Shown here: positions 18,580-31,057 of the stretch, piece after piece
Layout of the letters: every line of letters begins with the position of its first letter
Position numbering within the stretch: the stretch's first letter is position 1
Source: Enterococcus phoeniculicola ATCC BAA-412
GTDB taxonomy: Bacteria > Bacillota > Bacilli > Lactobacillales > Enterococcaceae
Assembly (NCBI RefSeq): GCF_000407505.1
Contig: NZ_ASWE01000003.1
Location: forward strand, 496,001 to 560,000
Direction of reading: 5' to 3'
Length of the DNA stretch: 64,000 nucleotides
Notes under the pieces: model-generated
Told to the model about the DNA's origin: nothing
The model's database searches: none
Seen by the model: the letters and a program-made list of their open reading frames with translations, nothing else
Translations under genes and position numbers: made by a program

Positions 18580-19263
18580 ATGACAGTTATTGAAGCAAAG
18601 AACTTAAAAAAGATTTATGGAACAGGGCAAGCGACATTTTCGGCCTTGAAGGGTGTCGATATTCGCATTGAAAAAGGAGAATCCGTAGCAATTGTAGGAA
18701 AAAGTGGTTCAGGAAAATCCACTCTTATGCACATTCTTGCACTTTTAGATAAACCGACATCTGGGGAAATTTTATTACTTGGAAAAAATACGACAGAAGT
18801 TAAGAAAAAAGAATTAAATAAAGTGCGGAATGAAACATTTGGGTTTGTCTTCCAACAATTTTTTATGAATCCAAAAGATACCGTATTAGAAAATGTCTTG
18901 CTTCCTTTGAAGATTTCGGGAATTTCTTCAAAACAGAGAAAGCAAATGGCGATGGAGGCGTTGGCAGCGGTTGAATTAACTGATAAAGCAAAGAATAAAG
19001 CCAATAATTTATCTGGTGGACAAAAGCAGCGTGTATGTATTGCCCGGGCATTGGTGAACAATCCAGAGATTATTTTTGCAGATGAGCCGACAGGCAATTT
19101 AGATTCTGCAACAGGTGAAAAAATCGAGCAATTATTATTCAATTTAAATCGAGAAAAAAATATTACATTAATTGTTGTGACGCATGATTCAGAATTAGCG
19201 GCGCGATGTGATCGTCAAATCTATATTAAAGATGGGGAAGTTGTTTCCGGGGGTGCAGCATGA
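18580..19263 (+). CDS. ABC transporter ATPase, MacB/LolD type
   Basis: 227 residues with GGGAGG upstream. Walker A GKSGSGKST (about 42-50), signature LSGGQKQR, Walker B IIFADEPTG and H-loop VVTHD are all intact, so it should be active. The length and the sequence MHILALLDKPTSGE are typical of the MacB/SalX class, which works with FtsX-like permeases to move peptides or lipoproteins or to resist antimicrobial peptides. The stop overlaps the permease start by 4 bases (ATGA), which points to coupled translation. Confidence 0.93.
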   Translation: MTVIEAKNLKKIYGTGQATFSALKGVDIRIEKGESVAIVGKSGSGKSTLMHILALLDKPTSGEILLLGKNTTEVKKKELNKVRNETFGFVFQQFFMNPKDTVLENVLLPLKISGISSKQRKQMAMEALAAVELTDKAKNKANNLSGGQKQRVCIARALVNNPEIIFADEPTGNLDSATGEKIEQLLFNLNREKNITLIVVTHDSELAARCDRQIYIKDGEVVSGGAA

Positions 19264-20528
19264 AAATTACAGATATCTTAAAATCAGCTAGTTCAAATTT
19301 ATGGAGAAATAAGGGGCGAACAATCTTAACCATCGTCGCTATTTTCATTGGGGCGTTTACTATCTCATTGACTACAGGAGTTAATATCGGTGTGAATGAT
19401 TACATTGATAAGCAGGTAAACGGTGTTGGTGGAGAAAATATGTTAATTGTCCAAAGCAATTCAGGGATGGGCAACCCGACAGACGGACCTGAGGAATACA
19501 GTGAAGATAAATCATCTGCTGTGCCGGATATGATTACAAAAAAAGATATGGAAGACATGACCTCTATGAAAAATGTGGAGAAAGTCGAACCTTTTTTACA
19601 GTTAAATGTTGATTATATTCAAGCAAAAAACGATAAAAAATATGTATTCTCTGGATCAAGTGCCGGTGATTTAACGATTGATTTGGAGGAAGGTCGTCCT
19701 GTTTCAAATAAGACCGAGGACTATGAAATAAATATTGCACCTGATTATATTAAAAGCTTGGGCTTTTCTTCTGCTAAGGATGCACTTAACAAGAAAGTAA
19801 AACTAGCAGTCTCTTCACAAGCAACACAAGAACAGACCATTATTGAGGCAACCATTGTAGGGGTTCGTACACAAAGCTTGGTTAATAATGGTGATTCCAT
19901 ATTTAATCCAGCATTAGAAGAAAAAATTTCTGAAATTAATCAGAATAATTTACCTGACACAATGAAAAATAATTATTATGCGGCAACGATTACAATGAAA
20001 GATGATTTGAGTGAAGCGCAAGTAACGAAGCTTAAAGACACATTGTCAGATAAAGGGTATATGGCGATGACTGTAGAAGATCAAATTGGCATGATTCGCC
20101 AAGTAATTAATGCGATTACAGGGGTGTTGACGATGTTTGGTGCGATTGCATTATTAGCGGCAAGCTTTGGTATCATCAACACACTGTATATGTCTGTTCA
20201 AGACCGTACAAGAGAAATTGGCTTAATGAAAGCAATGGGGATGAGCAATTCAAAGATTTTCTTAATGTTTAGTGCCGAAGCTCTGTTAATTGGATTCTGG
20301 GGATCTGTTTTAGGCGTGCTGGGTGCCATGGGTACAGGTATACTTGTCAATAATATAGCGGCAACTTCTTTCTTAGAGGGGTTAACTGGTTTTTCATTGG
20401 TGCAATTTTCATTACCTTCCATATTGATGATTATGGTGATTATCATGTTGATTGCATTCTTAGCAGGAACTTTCCCTGCAAACCGAGCAGCAAGACTAGA
20501 TCCTATTGACGCATTGAGGTATGAATAA
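19260..20528 (+). CDS. ABC transporter permease, MacB/FtsX type
   Basis: 422 residues. Topology is one N-terminal membrane helix (about 20-40), a large outer domain (about 45-270) and three C-terminal helices, ending in the usual ANRAARLDPIDALRYE. The outer domain matches a MacB periplasmic-core-like fold, which in Gram-positives faces the wall. It forms a transporter with the ATPase encoded just upstream. No two-component system is adjacent, so no clear link to peptide-antibiotic sensing. Confidence 0.92.
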   Translation: MKITDILKSASSNLWRNKGRTILTIVAIFIGAFTISLTTGVNIGVNDYIDKQVNGVGGENMLIVQSNSGMGNPTDGPEEYSEDKSSAVPDMITKKDMEDMTSMKNVEKVEPFLQLNVDYIQAKNDKKYVFSGSSAGDLTIDLEEGRPVSNKTEDYEINIAPDYIKSLGFSSAKDALNKKVKLAVSSQATQEQTIIEATIVGVRTQSLVNNGDSIFNPALEEKISEINQNNLPDTMKNNYYAATITMKDDLSEAQVTKLKDTLSDKGYMAMTVEDQIGMIRQVINAITGVLTMFGAIALLAASFGIINTLYMSVQDRTREIGLMKAMGMSNSKIFLMFSAEALLIGFWGSVLGVLGAMGTGILVNNIAATSFLEGLTGFSLVQFSLPSILMIMVIIMLIAFLAGTFPANRAARLDPIDALRYE

Positions 20529-20614
20529 TCAAGTTTTATTGAAAATCTCTTCACTGTTTTCTAAAAATGACTTGACTTTCATGGAAGTTCCTAGTAGTTT
20601 ATAAGTAATATTAA

Positions 20615-20852
20615 AAATCAGTGAAGGAACGAGTAAGTGTCAAGCGCTTAGTAGAGAGAACTGCCAGTGGCTGAAAGCAGTTTAAGACTTGTAGCTGAAA
20701 AGACAATCTGGAGATGAGTGCGTGAAAAGCCACTCCGTTACGAGCGTTAATCGTTAGAGGAAAACAACCTGTAAAGGGTGTTTTCAAAAATTAGGTGGTA
20801 CCACGTATGACAGTCATTCGTCCTTGTTCAATTGAGCAAGGACGAATTTTTT
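20615..20852 (+). promoter_or_regulatory. T-box riboswitch of hisS-aspS
   Basis: The antiterminator bulge AGGTGGTACCACG is at 20793-20805 and the terminator CGTCCTTG/CAAGGACG plus T tract at 20819-20852. Stem I can be folded: AACG-GTAA pairs with TTAC-CGTT around a GA (kink-turn) motif, then CAAGCGCTT pairs with GAGTGCGTG. The loop between these helices holds CAC at 20731-20733, a histidine codon, as expected for hisS. Uncharged tRNA-His would bind here and allow read-through. TTGACT at 20572 may be the -35 of the leader promoter; the -10 is unclear. Confidence 0.93.
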
Positions 20853-20880
20853 TATCTAAACGAAAAGAGGAGCGAATACT

Positions 20881-22179
20881 ATGAGTTATCAACGTCCAAA
20901 AGGGACAAATGATATTTTACCTGGAGAATCAGAAAAATGGCAATTTGTTGAAGAAACAGCACGATTATTATTTAGAGATTATCAATTTAATGAAATCCGC
21001 ACCCCTATTTTTGAGCATTATGAGGTGATTGCTCGAAGTGTAGGGGATACGACGGATATTGTTTCAAAAGAGATGTATGATTTTTATGATAAAGGGGATC
21101 GTCATGTTACGTTACGTCCTGAAGGAACAGCACCAATTGTGCGCTCTTATATCGAAAATAAACTGTTTGGTCCAGAGTTTACGAAACCATTTAAAACTTT
21201 CTATATGGGTCCAATGTTTCGTTATGAACGACCTCAAAAGGGGCGTTTGCGTCAATTTCACCAGATTGGTGTAGAAGCGTTTGGTAGTCAAAATCCCGCA
21301 ACGGATGTGGAAACAATGGCTATGGCGCTAGATTTTTTCAAACAGTTAGGCATTCAAAAAATTCGCTTAGTAATAAACTCATTAGGTGATCAGGAAACCC
21401 GTCAAAATTATCGTCAGGCGTTGATTGATTACTTGGCTCCTCACGCAGAAGAATTAAGTGAGGATTCAAAACGTCGTCTGCATGAAAATCCACTACGTGT
21501 ATTGGATAGTAAAGACAAAAAAGACAAGCAGTTTGTGGCAGATGCGCCTTCTATTCTTGATTATTTAAGCGAAGAAGCAAGCCGTCATTTTGAAGAAGTA
21601 AAAGCAATGCTAACAGCGCTAGATATTCCTTTTGAAGTGGATAGCAATATGGTTCGAGGCTTAGATTACTATACGCATACTATTTTTGAAATTATGAGTG
21701 ATGCACCAGGAATGGGTGCGCAGTCTACTATCTGTGCCGGCGGACGCTACGATCATTTGGTTGAAGAGCTGGGCGGACCTGAAACTCCAGGATTTGGTTT
21801 TGCTATTGGTATTGAGCGTGTACTTATTACGCTTGAAGCAGAAGAAGTAGTGATTCCAGCATTGAATGAACTGGATGCATACGTTGTTGGACTAGGAGAA
21901 GCTACGAATATTGAAACATTAAAAGTGGTGCAAGCTATCCGTAACTTTGGCTTTTCAGCAGACCGTGACTTTATGAACAGAAAAGCAAAAGCCCAGTTTA
22001 AAACAGCAGATAAAGCGAATGCTAAGCTTGTTTTAACGCTTGGAGAAGATGAGTTAAAACAAGGGATTATCAATATTAAAGTCATGGCAACAAGAGAAGA
22101 AAAAAGTTTTACATTAGAAGAAATTTATCAGCAGTTTGATGAGGTTTATGATGAAATGCTGACGGAATTATTGGATTAA
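20881..22179 (+). CDS. hisS: Histidyl-tRNA synthetase
   Basis: 432 residues, the usual bacterial length, with AGAGGAG before the ATG. Class II synthetase: N-terminal [12 protein letters not shown], motif 2 [16 protein letters not shown] near 114-130, the HisRS-specific RGLDYYTHT, and motif 3 [10 protein letters not shown]. The C-terminal anticodon-binding domain starts near 330. It charges tRNA-His. It is controlled by the T-box just upstream and shares its message with aspS, 15 bases downstream. Confidence 0.98.
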   Translation: MSYQRPKGTNDILPGESEKWQFVEETARLLFRDYQFNEIRTPIFEHYEVIARSVGDTTDIVSKEMYDFYDKGDRHVTLRPEGTAPIVRSYIENKLFGPEFTKPFKTFYMGPMFRYERPQKGRLRQFHQIGVEAFGSQNPATDVETMAMALDFFKQLGIQKIRLVINSLGDQETRQNYRQALIDYLAPHAEELSEDSKRRLHENPLRVLDSKDKKDKQFVADAPSILDYLSEEASRHFEEVKAMLTALDIPFEVDSNMVRGLDYYTHTIFEIMSDAPGMGAQSTICAGGRYDHLVEELGGPETPGFGFAIGIERVLITLEAEEVVIPALNELDAYVVGLGEATNIETLKVVQAIRNFGFSADRDFMNRKAKAQFKTADKANAKLVLTLGEDELKQGIINIKVMATREEKSFTLEEIYQQFDEVYDEMLTELLD

Positions 22180-22194
22180 GGGAGAGAATGAAGG

Positions 22195-23964
22195 ATGGCA
22201 AAGAGAACGGTTTATAATGGTTTAGTTTCAAATGAACAGCTAGGCCAAGTAGTTACATTAAAAGGTTGGGTACAAAAAAGACGAGATCATGGTGGCGTTA
22301 TTTTTATTGACTTACGTGATCGTGAAGGAATTGTGCAAATCGTCTTTAACCCAGAAATTTCAAAAGAAGCGTGGGAAATTGCGGATAAATGTCGTAGTGA
22401 ATATGTCATTGAAATAACAGGAACCGTGAGAAACCGTGACGCAGAAGTGATTAATCCCAAAATGAAAACAGGCGAATTTGAAGTGATGGCAACGGAAATT
22501 ACTGTATTGAATACAGCAAAAACACCGCCGTTTACTATTGAAGACGATCAGATTATCGGTGACGAAATTCGTATGAAGTATCGCTATTTAGATCTTCGTC
22601 GTCCGAAAATGACCAAGAATATCAAGCTAAGAAATGATACGACAAAAGCAATTCGTCATTACTTAGATGATCAAGATTTCTTAGATATTGAAACACCTTA
22701 TCTTGGAAAATCAACTCCTGAAGGTGCCCGTGACTATTTGGTTCCTTCTCGTGTGCATGCGGGACACTTTTATGCATTGCCGCAGTCACCTCAAATTTTT
22801 AAACAGTTGCTGATGAATGCTGGATTTGATCGCTACTATCAGATTGTTCGCTGTTTCCGTGATGAAGATTTACGTGGAGACCGTCAACCTGAGTTTACGC
22901 AGGTGGATATTGAAACGACCTTCCTGAGCACTGAAGAAATTCAAGAGCACACCGAAGCATTAATTGCAAAAGTCATGAAGGACGTAAAAGGAATCGAAGT
23001 TACTCTACCATTCCCAAGAATGACGTATGATGATGCGATGGCTCGTTATGGTAGTGACAAACCAGACACACGTTTTGATATGGAGCTCATTGATATCAGT
23101 GAAACTGTGAAGGATGTTGAATTTAAAGTGTTCCAAATGGCGCTGGAAACAGGCGGCGTGGTAAAGGCATTGAATGCAAAAGGTGCTGCAAACAATTATT
23201 CACGTAAAGACATGGATCAATTAGGCCAATACGTTTCTCAATTTGGTGCCAAAGGGCTCGCTTGGCTAAAAGTGGAAGAAGATGGATTGAAAGGTCCGAT
23301 TGCAAAATTCATTACAGAAGCTACCGAAGATATTATAAAGGTAACAAATGCAGAAGTTGGCGACTTGTTGATGTTTGGTGCGGACAAAGCGAATGTTGTC
23401 GCTGCAGCTTTAGGGGCTATTCGCTCACGTATGGGTAAAGAGCTAGGTTTAATTGATGAAAGTAAATTTAACTTTTTGTGGGTAACAGACTGGCCGCAAT
23501 TTGAATACGATGAAGAAGCAGGTCGGTATGTTTCTGCCCATCATCCATTTACAATGCCTAAAGCAGCCGATATTCCTCTCTTGGATACTGATCCTGCGGC
23601 AGTGTATGCAGAAGCTTATGACATAGTCTTAAACGGTTATGAATTAGGCGGAGGTTCTTTACGTATCCATACACGTGATTTACAGGAAAAAGTATTTGAA
23701 ACATTAGGGTTTTCAAAAGAAGAGATGGAAGAACAGTTTGGCTTCTTGCTAGAGGCGTTGGACTATGGGTTCCCTCCTCATGGGGGAATTGCATTGGGGC
23801 TTGATCGCTTTGCAATGCTATTAGCTGGCGAAGAAAACATTCGTGAAGTGATTGCTTTCCCTAAAAATGGAAAAGCAGTTGATCCAATGTCTGCTGCACC
23901 AAGTACGGTTTCTCCTCTTCAATTATTTGAATTAAATATAGATGTAACAGCAATTGAAGAATAA
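22195..23964 (+). CDS. aspS: Aspartyl-tRNA synthetase
   Basis: 589 residues. OB-fold anticodon domain at the N terminus ([19 protein letters not shown]), motif 2 [16 protein letters not shown] near 221, the bacterial GAD insertion in the middle, and motif 3 [14 protein letters not shown] near 530. It charges tRNA-Asp in the cytoplasm. Being behind the hisS T-box, its expression is tied to histidine tRNA charging, an arrangement common in Firmicutes. Confidence 0.98.
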   Translation: MAKRTVYNGLVSNEQLGQVVTLKGWVQKRRDHGGVIFIDLRDREGIVQIVFNPEISKEAWEIADKCRSEYVIEITGTVRNRDAEVINPKMKTGEFEVMATEITVLNTAKTPPFTIEDDQIIGDEIRMKYRYLDLRRPKMTKNIKLRNDTTKAIRHYLDDQDFLDIETPYLGKSTPEGARDYLVPSRVHAGHFYALPQSPQIFKQLLMNAGFDRYYQIVRCFRDEDLRGDRQPEFTQVDIETTFLSTEEIQEHTEALIAKVMKDVKGIEVTLPFPRMTYDDAMARYGSDKPDTRFDMELIDISETVKDVEFKVFQMALETGGVVKALNAKGAANNYSRKDMDQLGQYVSQFGAKGLAWLKVEEDGLKGPIAKFITEATEDIIKVTNAEVGDLLMFGADKANVVAAALGAIRSRMGKELGLIDESKFNFLWVTDWPQFEYDEEAGRYVSAHHPFTMPKAADIPLLDTDPAAVYAEAYDIVLNGYELGGGSLRIHTRDLQEKVFETLGFSKEEMEEQFGFLLEALDYGFPPHGGIALGLDRFAMLLAGEENIREVIAFPKNGKAVDPMSAAPSTVSPLQLFELNIDVTAIEE

Positions 23965-23986
23965 ACATTAAAAAACACGAAATTTT

Positions 23987-24015
23987 GGGACAACTTCTAG
24001 GGTTGTCCTTTTCTT
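23987..24015 (+). terminator. Terminator of hisS-aspS
   Basis: GGGACAAC/GGTTGTCC stem with a 6-base loop, then TTTTCTTT. About 22 bases after the aspS stop. Confidence 0.75.
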
Positions 24016-24069
24016 TCGCCATGAAAACTCGTATAATGTGGGGAGAAATCAATAAAGTGAGGCTTTTTC

Positions 24070-24945
24070 ATGAAAAAAAAAGTAGAGAGCTGGGCCCATC
24101 ATGATTACACAACCAAGCTCTCAGTTGCCATTGTCTACGCATTATTAGCGTCTGTTGCCATTAATTTCTTCTATCAGCCAGGAAACATTTATTCTAGCGG
24201 GATTACAGGATTAGCACAAATCTTAACCACGTTATCAAAGCAGGTTGTTGGATTCAATGTTCCTATCTCAACAACTTTATATCTGCTGAATATTCCGTTA
24301 TTTATTTTATCATGGTTGAAAATTGGACGAAAATTTACAATTTTTACAATCATTACTGTAACGCTTACTTCATTCTTTATCCATATTGTTCCGGAGACAG
24401 TCTTGTCTACTGATCCAATTATCTGTGCCATTTTTGGTGGTGCGGTTATGGGTGTAGGGATTGGGTTTGCTTTAAAAAATGGATTATCTTCTGGCGGCTT
24501 AGATATTTTAAGTATTACAATCCGAAAAAAAACAGGGCGCTCTGTCGGCTCAATTTCTATTTATTTTAATGTACTGATTGTATTTGTTGCCGGAATCTTA
24601 TTTGGCTGGCAATATATGTTTTACAGCACACTGTCCATCTTTGTGAGCGGAAAAGTAACGGATGCTGTCTTTACAAAACAAAAGAAAATGCAAGTGATGA
24701 TTGTTACAAAGCATCCTGAAAAAGTAGTTAATGAGATACAAAAGAAGCTTCGACGCGGAATTACCATTATTAATGAAGCTGAAGGTGCGTTTAAGCACGA
24801 TAAGCAGACGGTACTGCTGACAGTTGTGACACGATTTGAGTTACCTCAATTAGAGGTAGCCATGCGTTGTTCAGACCCACATGCCTTTGTGAGTATAGCC
24901 GACAATGTTCAAATTTTAGGTCGATTTTATGAAGAAGATCTTTAA
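24070..24945 (+). CDS. YitT-family membrane protein (DUF161 + DUF2179)
   Basis: 291 residues. Five hydrophobic segments fill residues 20-185 (including YQPGNIYSSGITGLAQIL and LKNGLSSGGLDILS, hallmarks of DUF161). A soluble C-terminal DUF2179 domain (about 210-291) ends with DPHAFVSIADNVQILGRF. Function of the family is not firmly known; a transport role is usually assumed. TATAAT at about 24033 lies just before it, after the aspS terminator, so it is likely a single-gene unit. Confidence 0.88.
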   Translation: MKKKVESWAHHDYTTKLSVAIVYALLASVAINFFYQPGNIYSSGITGLAQILTTLSKQVVGFNVPISTTLYLLNIPLFILSWLKIGRKFTIFTIITVTLTSFFIHIVPETVLSTDPIICAIFGGAVMGVGIGFALKNGLSSGGLDILSITIRKKTGRSVGSISIYFNVLIVFVAGILFGWQYMFYSTLSIFVSGKVTDAVFTKQKKMQVMIVTKHPEKVVNEIQKKLRRGITIINEAEGAFKHDKQTVLLTVVTRFELPQLEVAMRCSDPHAFVSIADNVQILGRFYEEDL

Positions 24946-24960
24946 GATATGTATGTAAAG

Positions 24961-25018
24961 AGGTCAGTACAGAAGTATTCAGCTCTAAAAAAGAAGGAGT
25001 TGCTTTTCTGTTCCCACC
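24961..25018. repeat. Hairpin repeat element, copy 1
   Basis: Imperfect inverted repeat: left arm AGGTCAGTACAGAAG, right arm CTTTTCTGTTCCCACC, loop TAAAAAAGAA. Related elements lie at 45791-45855 and, split by the 58-bp array, at 58066-58818. All are intergenic. Confidence 0.6.
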
Positions 25019-25038
25019 GTCTATTAAGAGTTTACGAG

Positions 25039-25077
25039 GGTAAGAGATAACTTAGATAGTTATCTCTTACCTTTTTT
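25039..25077 (+). terminator. Strong terminator
   Basis: GGTAAGAGATAACT / AGTTATCTCTTACC, a perfect 14-bp stem, followed by TTTTTT. It ends the yitT transcript. Confidence 0.85.
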
Positions 25078-25267
25078 ATGAATACGTGATAGTTTTAGCA
25101 GGGTTCTATACAAAAATCGTTATTAAATGAAGTGTTTAATCATGGAAATACTCAATATTGTTAAAAATTGAACAAATTGTTTGATATAAAAATTGCCTGA
25201 ATTTTTAAGTATACGAATCCATTTTAAAACGAAAGTTCTTTTAAATTATTAAAATTTGTTAAATTAT

Positions 25268-25295
25268 TTGGACAGACTATAAAAAAATGTAAAAT
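25268..25295 (+). promoter_or_regulatory. Promoter for the acyltransferase gene
   Basis: TTGGAC, 16 bases, TAAAAT, about 130 bases before the start. The rest of the 25080-25400 gap is AT-rich leader with no gene. Confidence 0.5.
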
Positions 25296-25422
25296 ATGCT
25301 CCTTTTTTTAGTGAATCTATGGGAATATAGAGAAAGGAATCATTAAAAAAAATTCATTGCTATTCTAGCAAGTAAACCGTATATTATGGTTATGAAATAA
25401 ATTGAAAAGTTGGAAATCACCG

Positions 25423-27270
25423 ATGGAAAAACAAAAACGATTGCATTCTAGCCGCTATATCACAGGAATTGACGGTCTTCGTTCATTAGCTGTGATTGGC
25501 GTTATATTATATCATTTACTTCCTTCATCTATGAAGGGTGGGTACCTGGGGGTGCCAGTTTTTTTTACTGTATCAGGTTATTTAATTACTGACTTATTAT
25601 GTCAGGAATGGGACCAAGATAAACGAATAAATATTGGTCAGTTTTACGTGAGGCGGATGAAACGGCTCTATCCAAGCTTAGTTTTCTTACTTGTTACGGC
25701 TTCCGCTTATATTACGTTGTTCCAAAGAAATTTATTGAGTAATTTGCGAGAGATTGTCTTTAGCTCGTTAGTATACTTGAATAATTGGTGGCAAATAAAT
25801 AATGGCATGTCTTATTTTGACCGTTTTGCAAATGAGTCCCCCTTCACCCATATCTGGTCGTTGGCAGTAGAAGGACAGAATTATCTTATCTGGCCAATTT
25901 TGTTCTATTTATTAATGAAATTTGTTAAAAGAAGAGATTGGGTATTTTATTTTATCATGGTGCTGTCTATTGCTTCTGCGATTTGGATGGCCGTTCTTTA
26001 CACACCAAATGCGGATCCAACACGGGTCTACTATGGAACGGATACGCGTTTCTTTTCTATTGGGTTGGGAAGTGCACTTGCACTTGTTTGGCCAAGTACA
26101 CGGCTGAAAAAGGAAATTCCTGTACAGGCAAAGAAATTGATGAACTATGCAGGAATCATATCCTTTTTACTTCTTGCGTTAGCTTTCTTATTTTTCGATG
26201 CACACTATGACTTTATGTATTATGGCGGGATGTTTTTGATTAGTCTCATTTGTGTGGTGTTAGTCGCTGTAACTGCTCATCCAGGGGCAAGTTTAAATAA
26301 GTGGCTGACGAATCCGGTCTTTACGTGGATTGGAAAAAGAAGCTATGGCATTTATTTGTATCAGTTTCCGGTTATGATTTTTTACGAAGCAAAAATCTCT
26401 AATCTAGGAGACCATGTTTGGCTTCATACACTAATTGAGCTGATTCTGATATTAACGATTAGTGAGCTGTCATATCGATTTATTGAAAAACCATTAGGAA
26501 AATTTAACTACGGACAGTTGATTACAAACATGAAAGCGCGTCTGAAGACTCCTTTTTTACCAAAAGAAATTGCGGTTTTGGTCGTTTCAGGATTAGTTTT
26601 TTTAACCGCTGTTGTTGGGTGGGCGATTGCACCAGAAACAGAGCTTACAGCAGATCAGAGCAAGCTTCAGCAACAACTCGCAGCCAATAAAAAGGCTGCA
26701 GAGAAAAGTAAAACTTCAGGGCAAGAAGCAGTTGATCCAAAGAAACTAACAAAAAAATATGAATTAACCTCAAAACAGGCAGAGCAAGCAAAAAATCTGC
26801 CACTAACCTTATTTGGGGATTCGCTCGCACTAGGAGCTACCGCTGACTTACAGGATGTTTTTCCCAATATCATTGTAGATGGTGAAATTGGTCGTCAGCT
26901 CTATGATAGCCCGCCAATGCTGCAGTCTTTAATCGATAAAAAGTTATTGAAAGACAATGTATTGATGGTGTTGGGAACAAATGGGTCATTTACTGAAGCG
27001 CAGATGGACAGCGTAATGACGACAATTGGAAAAAGAAATGTCTATTGGGTGAATACTCATGTGCCGACAAAGCGTTGGCAAAATGAAGTGAATACCATGT
27101 TGGAAAAAGCAGAAAAAAAATATGATAATTTAGTAGTGATTGACTGGTATGACTACAGTAAAGATCACGATGAATGGTTCTATGATGATCGGGTTCATCC
27201 AAATGAAGAAGGAATGGACCGATATGTATCATTTGTTTCTGCAAAGATACTGGAAGCTGTAGAAAAATAA
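25423..27270 (+). CDS. OatA/OafA-like membrane O-acyltransferase with SGNH domain
   Basis: 615 residues from ATG 25423; a TTG at 25402 in frame is the other start, and neither has a strong ribosome site. N-terminal acyltransferase-3 domain with about eleven membrane helices (GIDGLRSLAVIGVILYHL, HIWSLAVEGQNYLIWP). A charged linker (about 415-455) leads to an outside SGNH hydrolase-fold domain with GDSLALGA near 465 and DDRVHP near 588, the Ser and Asp-His of the triad. This layout matches OatA, which O-acetylates MurNAc and gives lysozyme resistance; other surface polymers are possible. The usual VEEQFYL motif reads VEGQNYL here. It stands alone. Confidence 0.88.
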   Translation: MEKQKRLHSSRYITGIDGLRSLAVIGVILYHLLPSSMKGGYLGVPVFFTVSGYLITDLLCQEWDQDKRINIGQFYVRRMKRLYPSLVFLLVTASAYITLFQRNLLSNLREIVFSSLVYLNNWWQINNGMSYFDRFANESPFTHIWSLAVEGQNYLIWPILFYLLMKFVKRRDWVFYFIMVLSIASAIWMAVLYTPNADPTRVYYGTDTRFFSIGLGSALALVWPSTRLKKEIPVQAKKLMNYAGIISFLLLALAFLFFDAHYDFMYYGGMFLISLICVVLVAVTAHPGASLNKWLTNPVFTWIGKRSYGIYLYQFPVMIFYEAKISNLGDHVWLHTLIELILILTISELSYRFIEKPLGKFNYGQLITNMKARLKTPFLPKEIAVLVVSGLVFLTAVVGWAIAPETELTADQSKLQQQLAANKKAAEKSKTSGQEAVDPKKLTKKYELTSKQAEQAKNLPLTLFGDSLALGATADLQDVFPNIIVDGEIGRQLYDSPPMLQSLIDKKLLKDNVLMVLGTNGSFTEAQMDSVMTTIGKRNVYWVNTHVPTKRWQNEVNTMLEKAEKKYDNLVVIDWYDYSKDHDEWFYDDRVHPNEEGMDRYVSFVSAKILEAVEK

Positions 27271-27280
27271 CTTTAGTAAA

Positions 27281-27303
27281 GCTCAGGTCATTTCCTGAGT
27301 TTT
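27281..27303 (+). terminator. Small terminator after the acyltransferase
   Basis: CTCAGG/CCTGAG stem with a 6-base loop, then TTTT. A second and stronger terminator follows. Confidence 0.55.
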
Positions 27304-27314
27304 ACCAAGAATCT

Positions 27315-27356
27315 GGGGGTTGGAGCTGAACATTGCTGTCCAACCCCCTTTTTTTA
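27315..27356 (+). terminator. Strong terminator
   Basis: GGGGGTTGG/CCAACCCCC, 16-base loop, then eight T. Confidence 0.85.
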
Positions 27357-27525
27357 TTTATTAGGTAAGCAGACGAATGAACTAAAAGAAGCGTTTTGAT
27401 GTTTAAAGGATTCATCGTTGATTTTGTATCTTCTATAGTTGGAATTGCTAGAAAAAATATCGGAAAAAATGTGGAATAAAGAGAGGCAAGGATAAAAAAA
27501 CAGTAAATATTTTATTGGAATTCAG

Positions 27526-27539
27526 TGGTTGCGTTTTCA
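27526..27539 (-). promoter_or_regulatory. Possible cre site over the bgl promoter
   Basis: On the minus strand TGAAAACGCAACCA matches most of TGWAANCGNTNWCA (12 of 14). It covers the -35 box of the bgl promoter, an ideal position for CcpA repression of a beta-glucoside operon. Confidence 0.45.
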
Positions 27540-27557
27540 AAAAAGATATGGTAGTAT
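27529..27557 (+). promoter_or_regulatory. Promoter of bglP-bglA-licT
   Basis: TTGCGT, 17 bases, TAGTAT. Start of transcription would be near 27564, a few bases before the RAT, which is the usual layout. Confidence 0.65.
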
Positions 27558-27571
27558 CGAATTAATAAAAC

Positions 27572-27603
27572 AGGCATGTGACTGGTAATGCAGGCAGGAC
27601 CTA
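27572..27603 (+). promoter_or_regulatory. RAT: LicT-type antiterminator site
   Basis: The stretch carries the conserved blocks of a LicT/BglG target (GGCATGTGACTG, GCAGGCA, ACCTAAA). Its 3' part overlaps the left arm of the terminator that follows, so binding of the LicT encoded in the same operon would block termination. Confidence 0.85.
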
Positions 27604-27667
27604 AATAAAAACAAATATGTTTAAGTATGCTCATATTTGATTTTATTTAGTTTCTGCCTGTTTTTTT
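27590..27667 (+). terminator. Conditional terminator of the bgl leader
   Basis: GCAGGCAG-ACCTAAATAAAA pairs with TTTTATTTAG-CTGCCTG, then a run of T. It competes with the RAT hairpin. The bglP start is 50 bases on. Confidence 0.82.
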
Positions 27668-27717
27668 GTATTTATTTGGCCAATAAATACAAAATAATTA
27701 AGTAAAGGAGAAAATCA

Positions 27718-31039
<3,322 letters not shown>

Positions 31040-31057
31040 TTTAAGGGGTGATCATCA

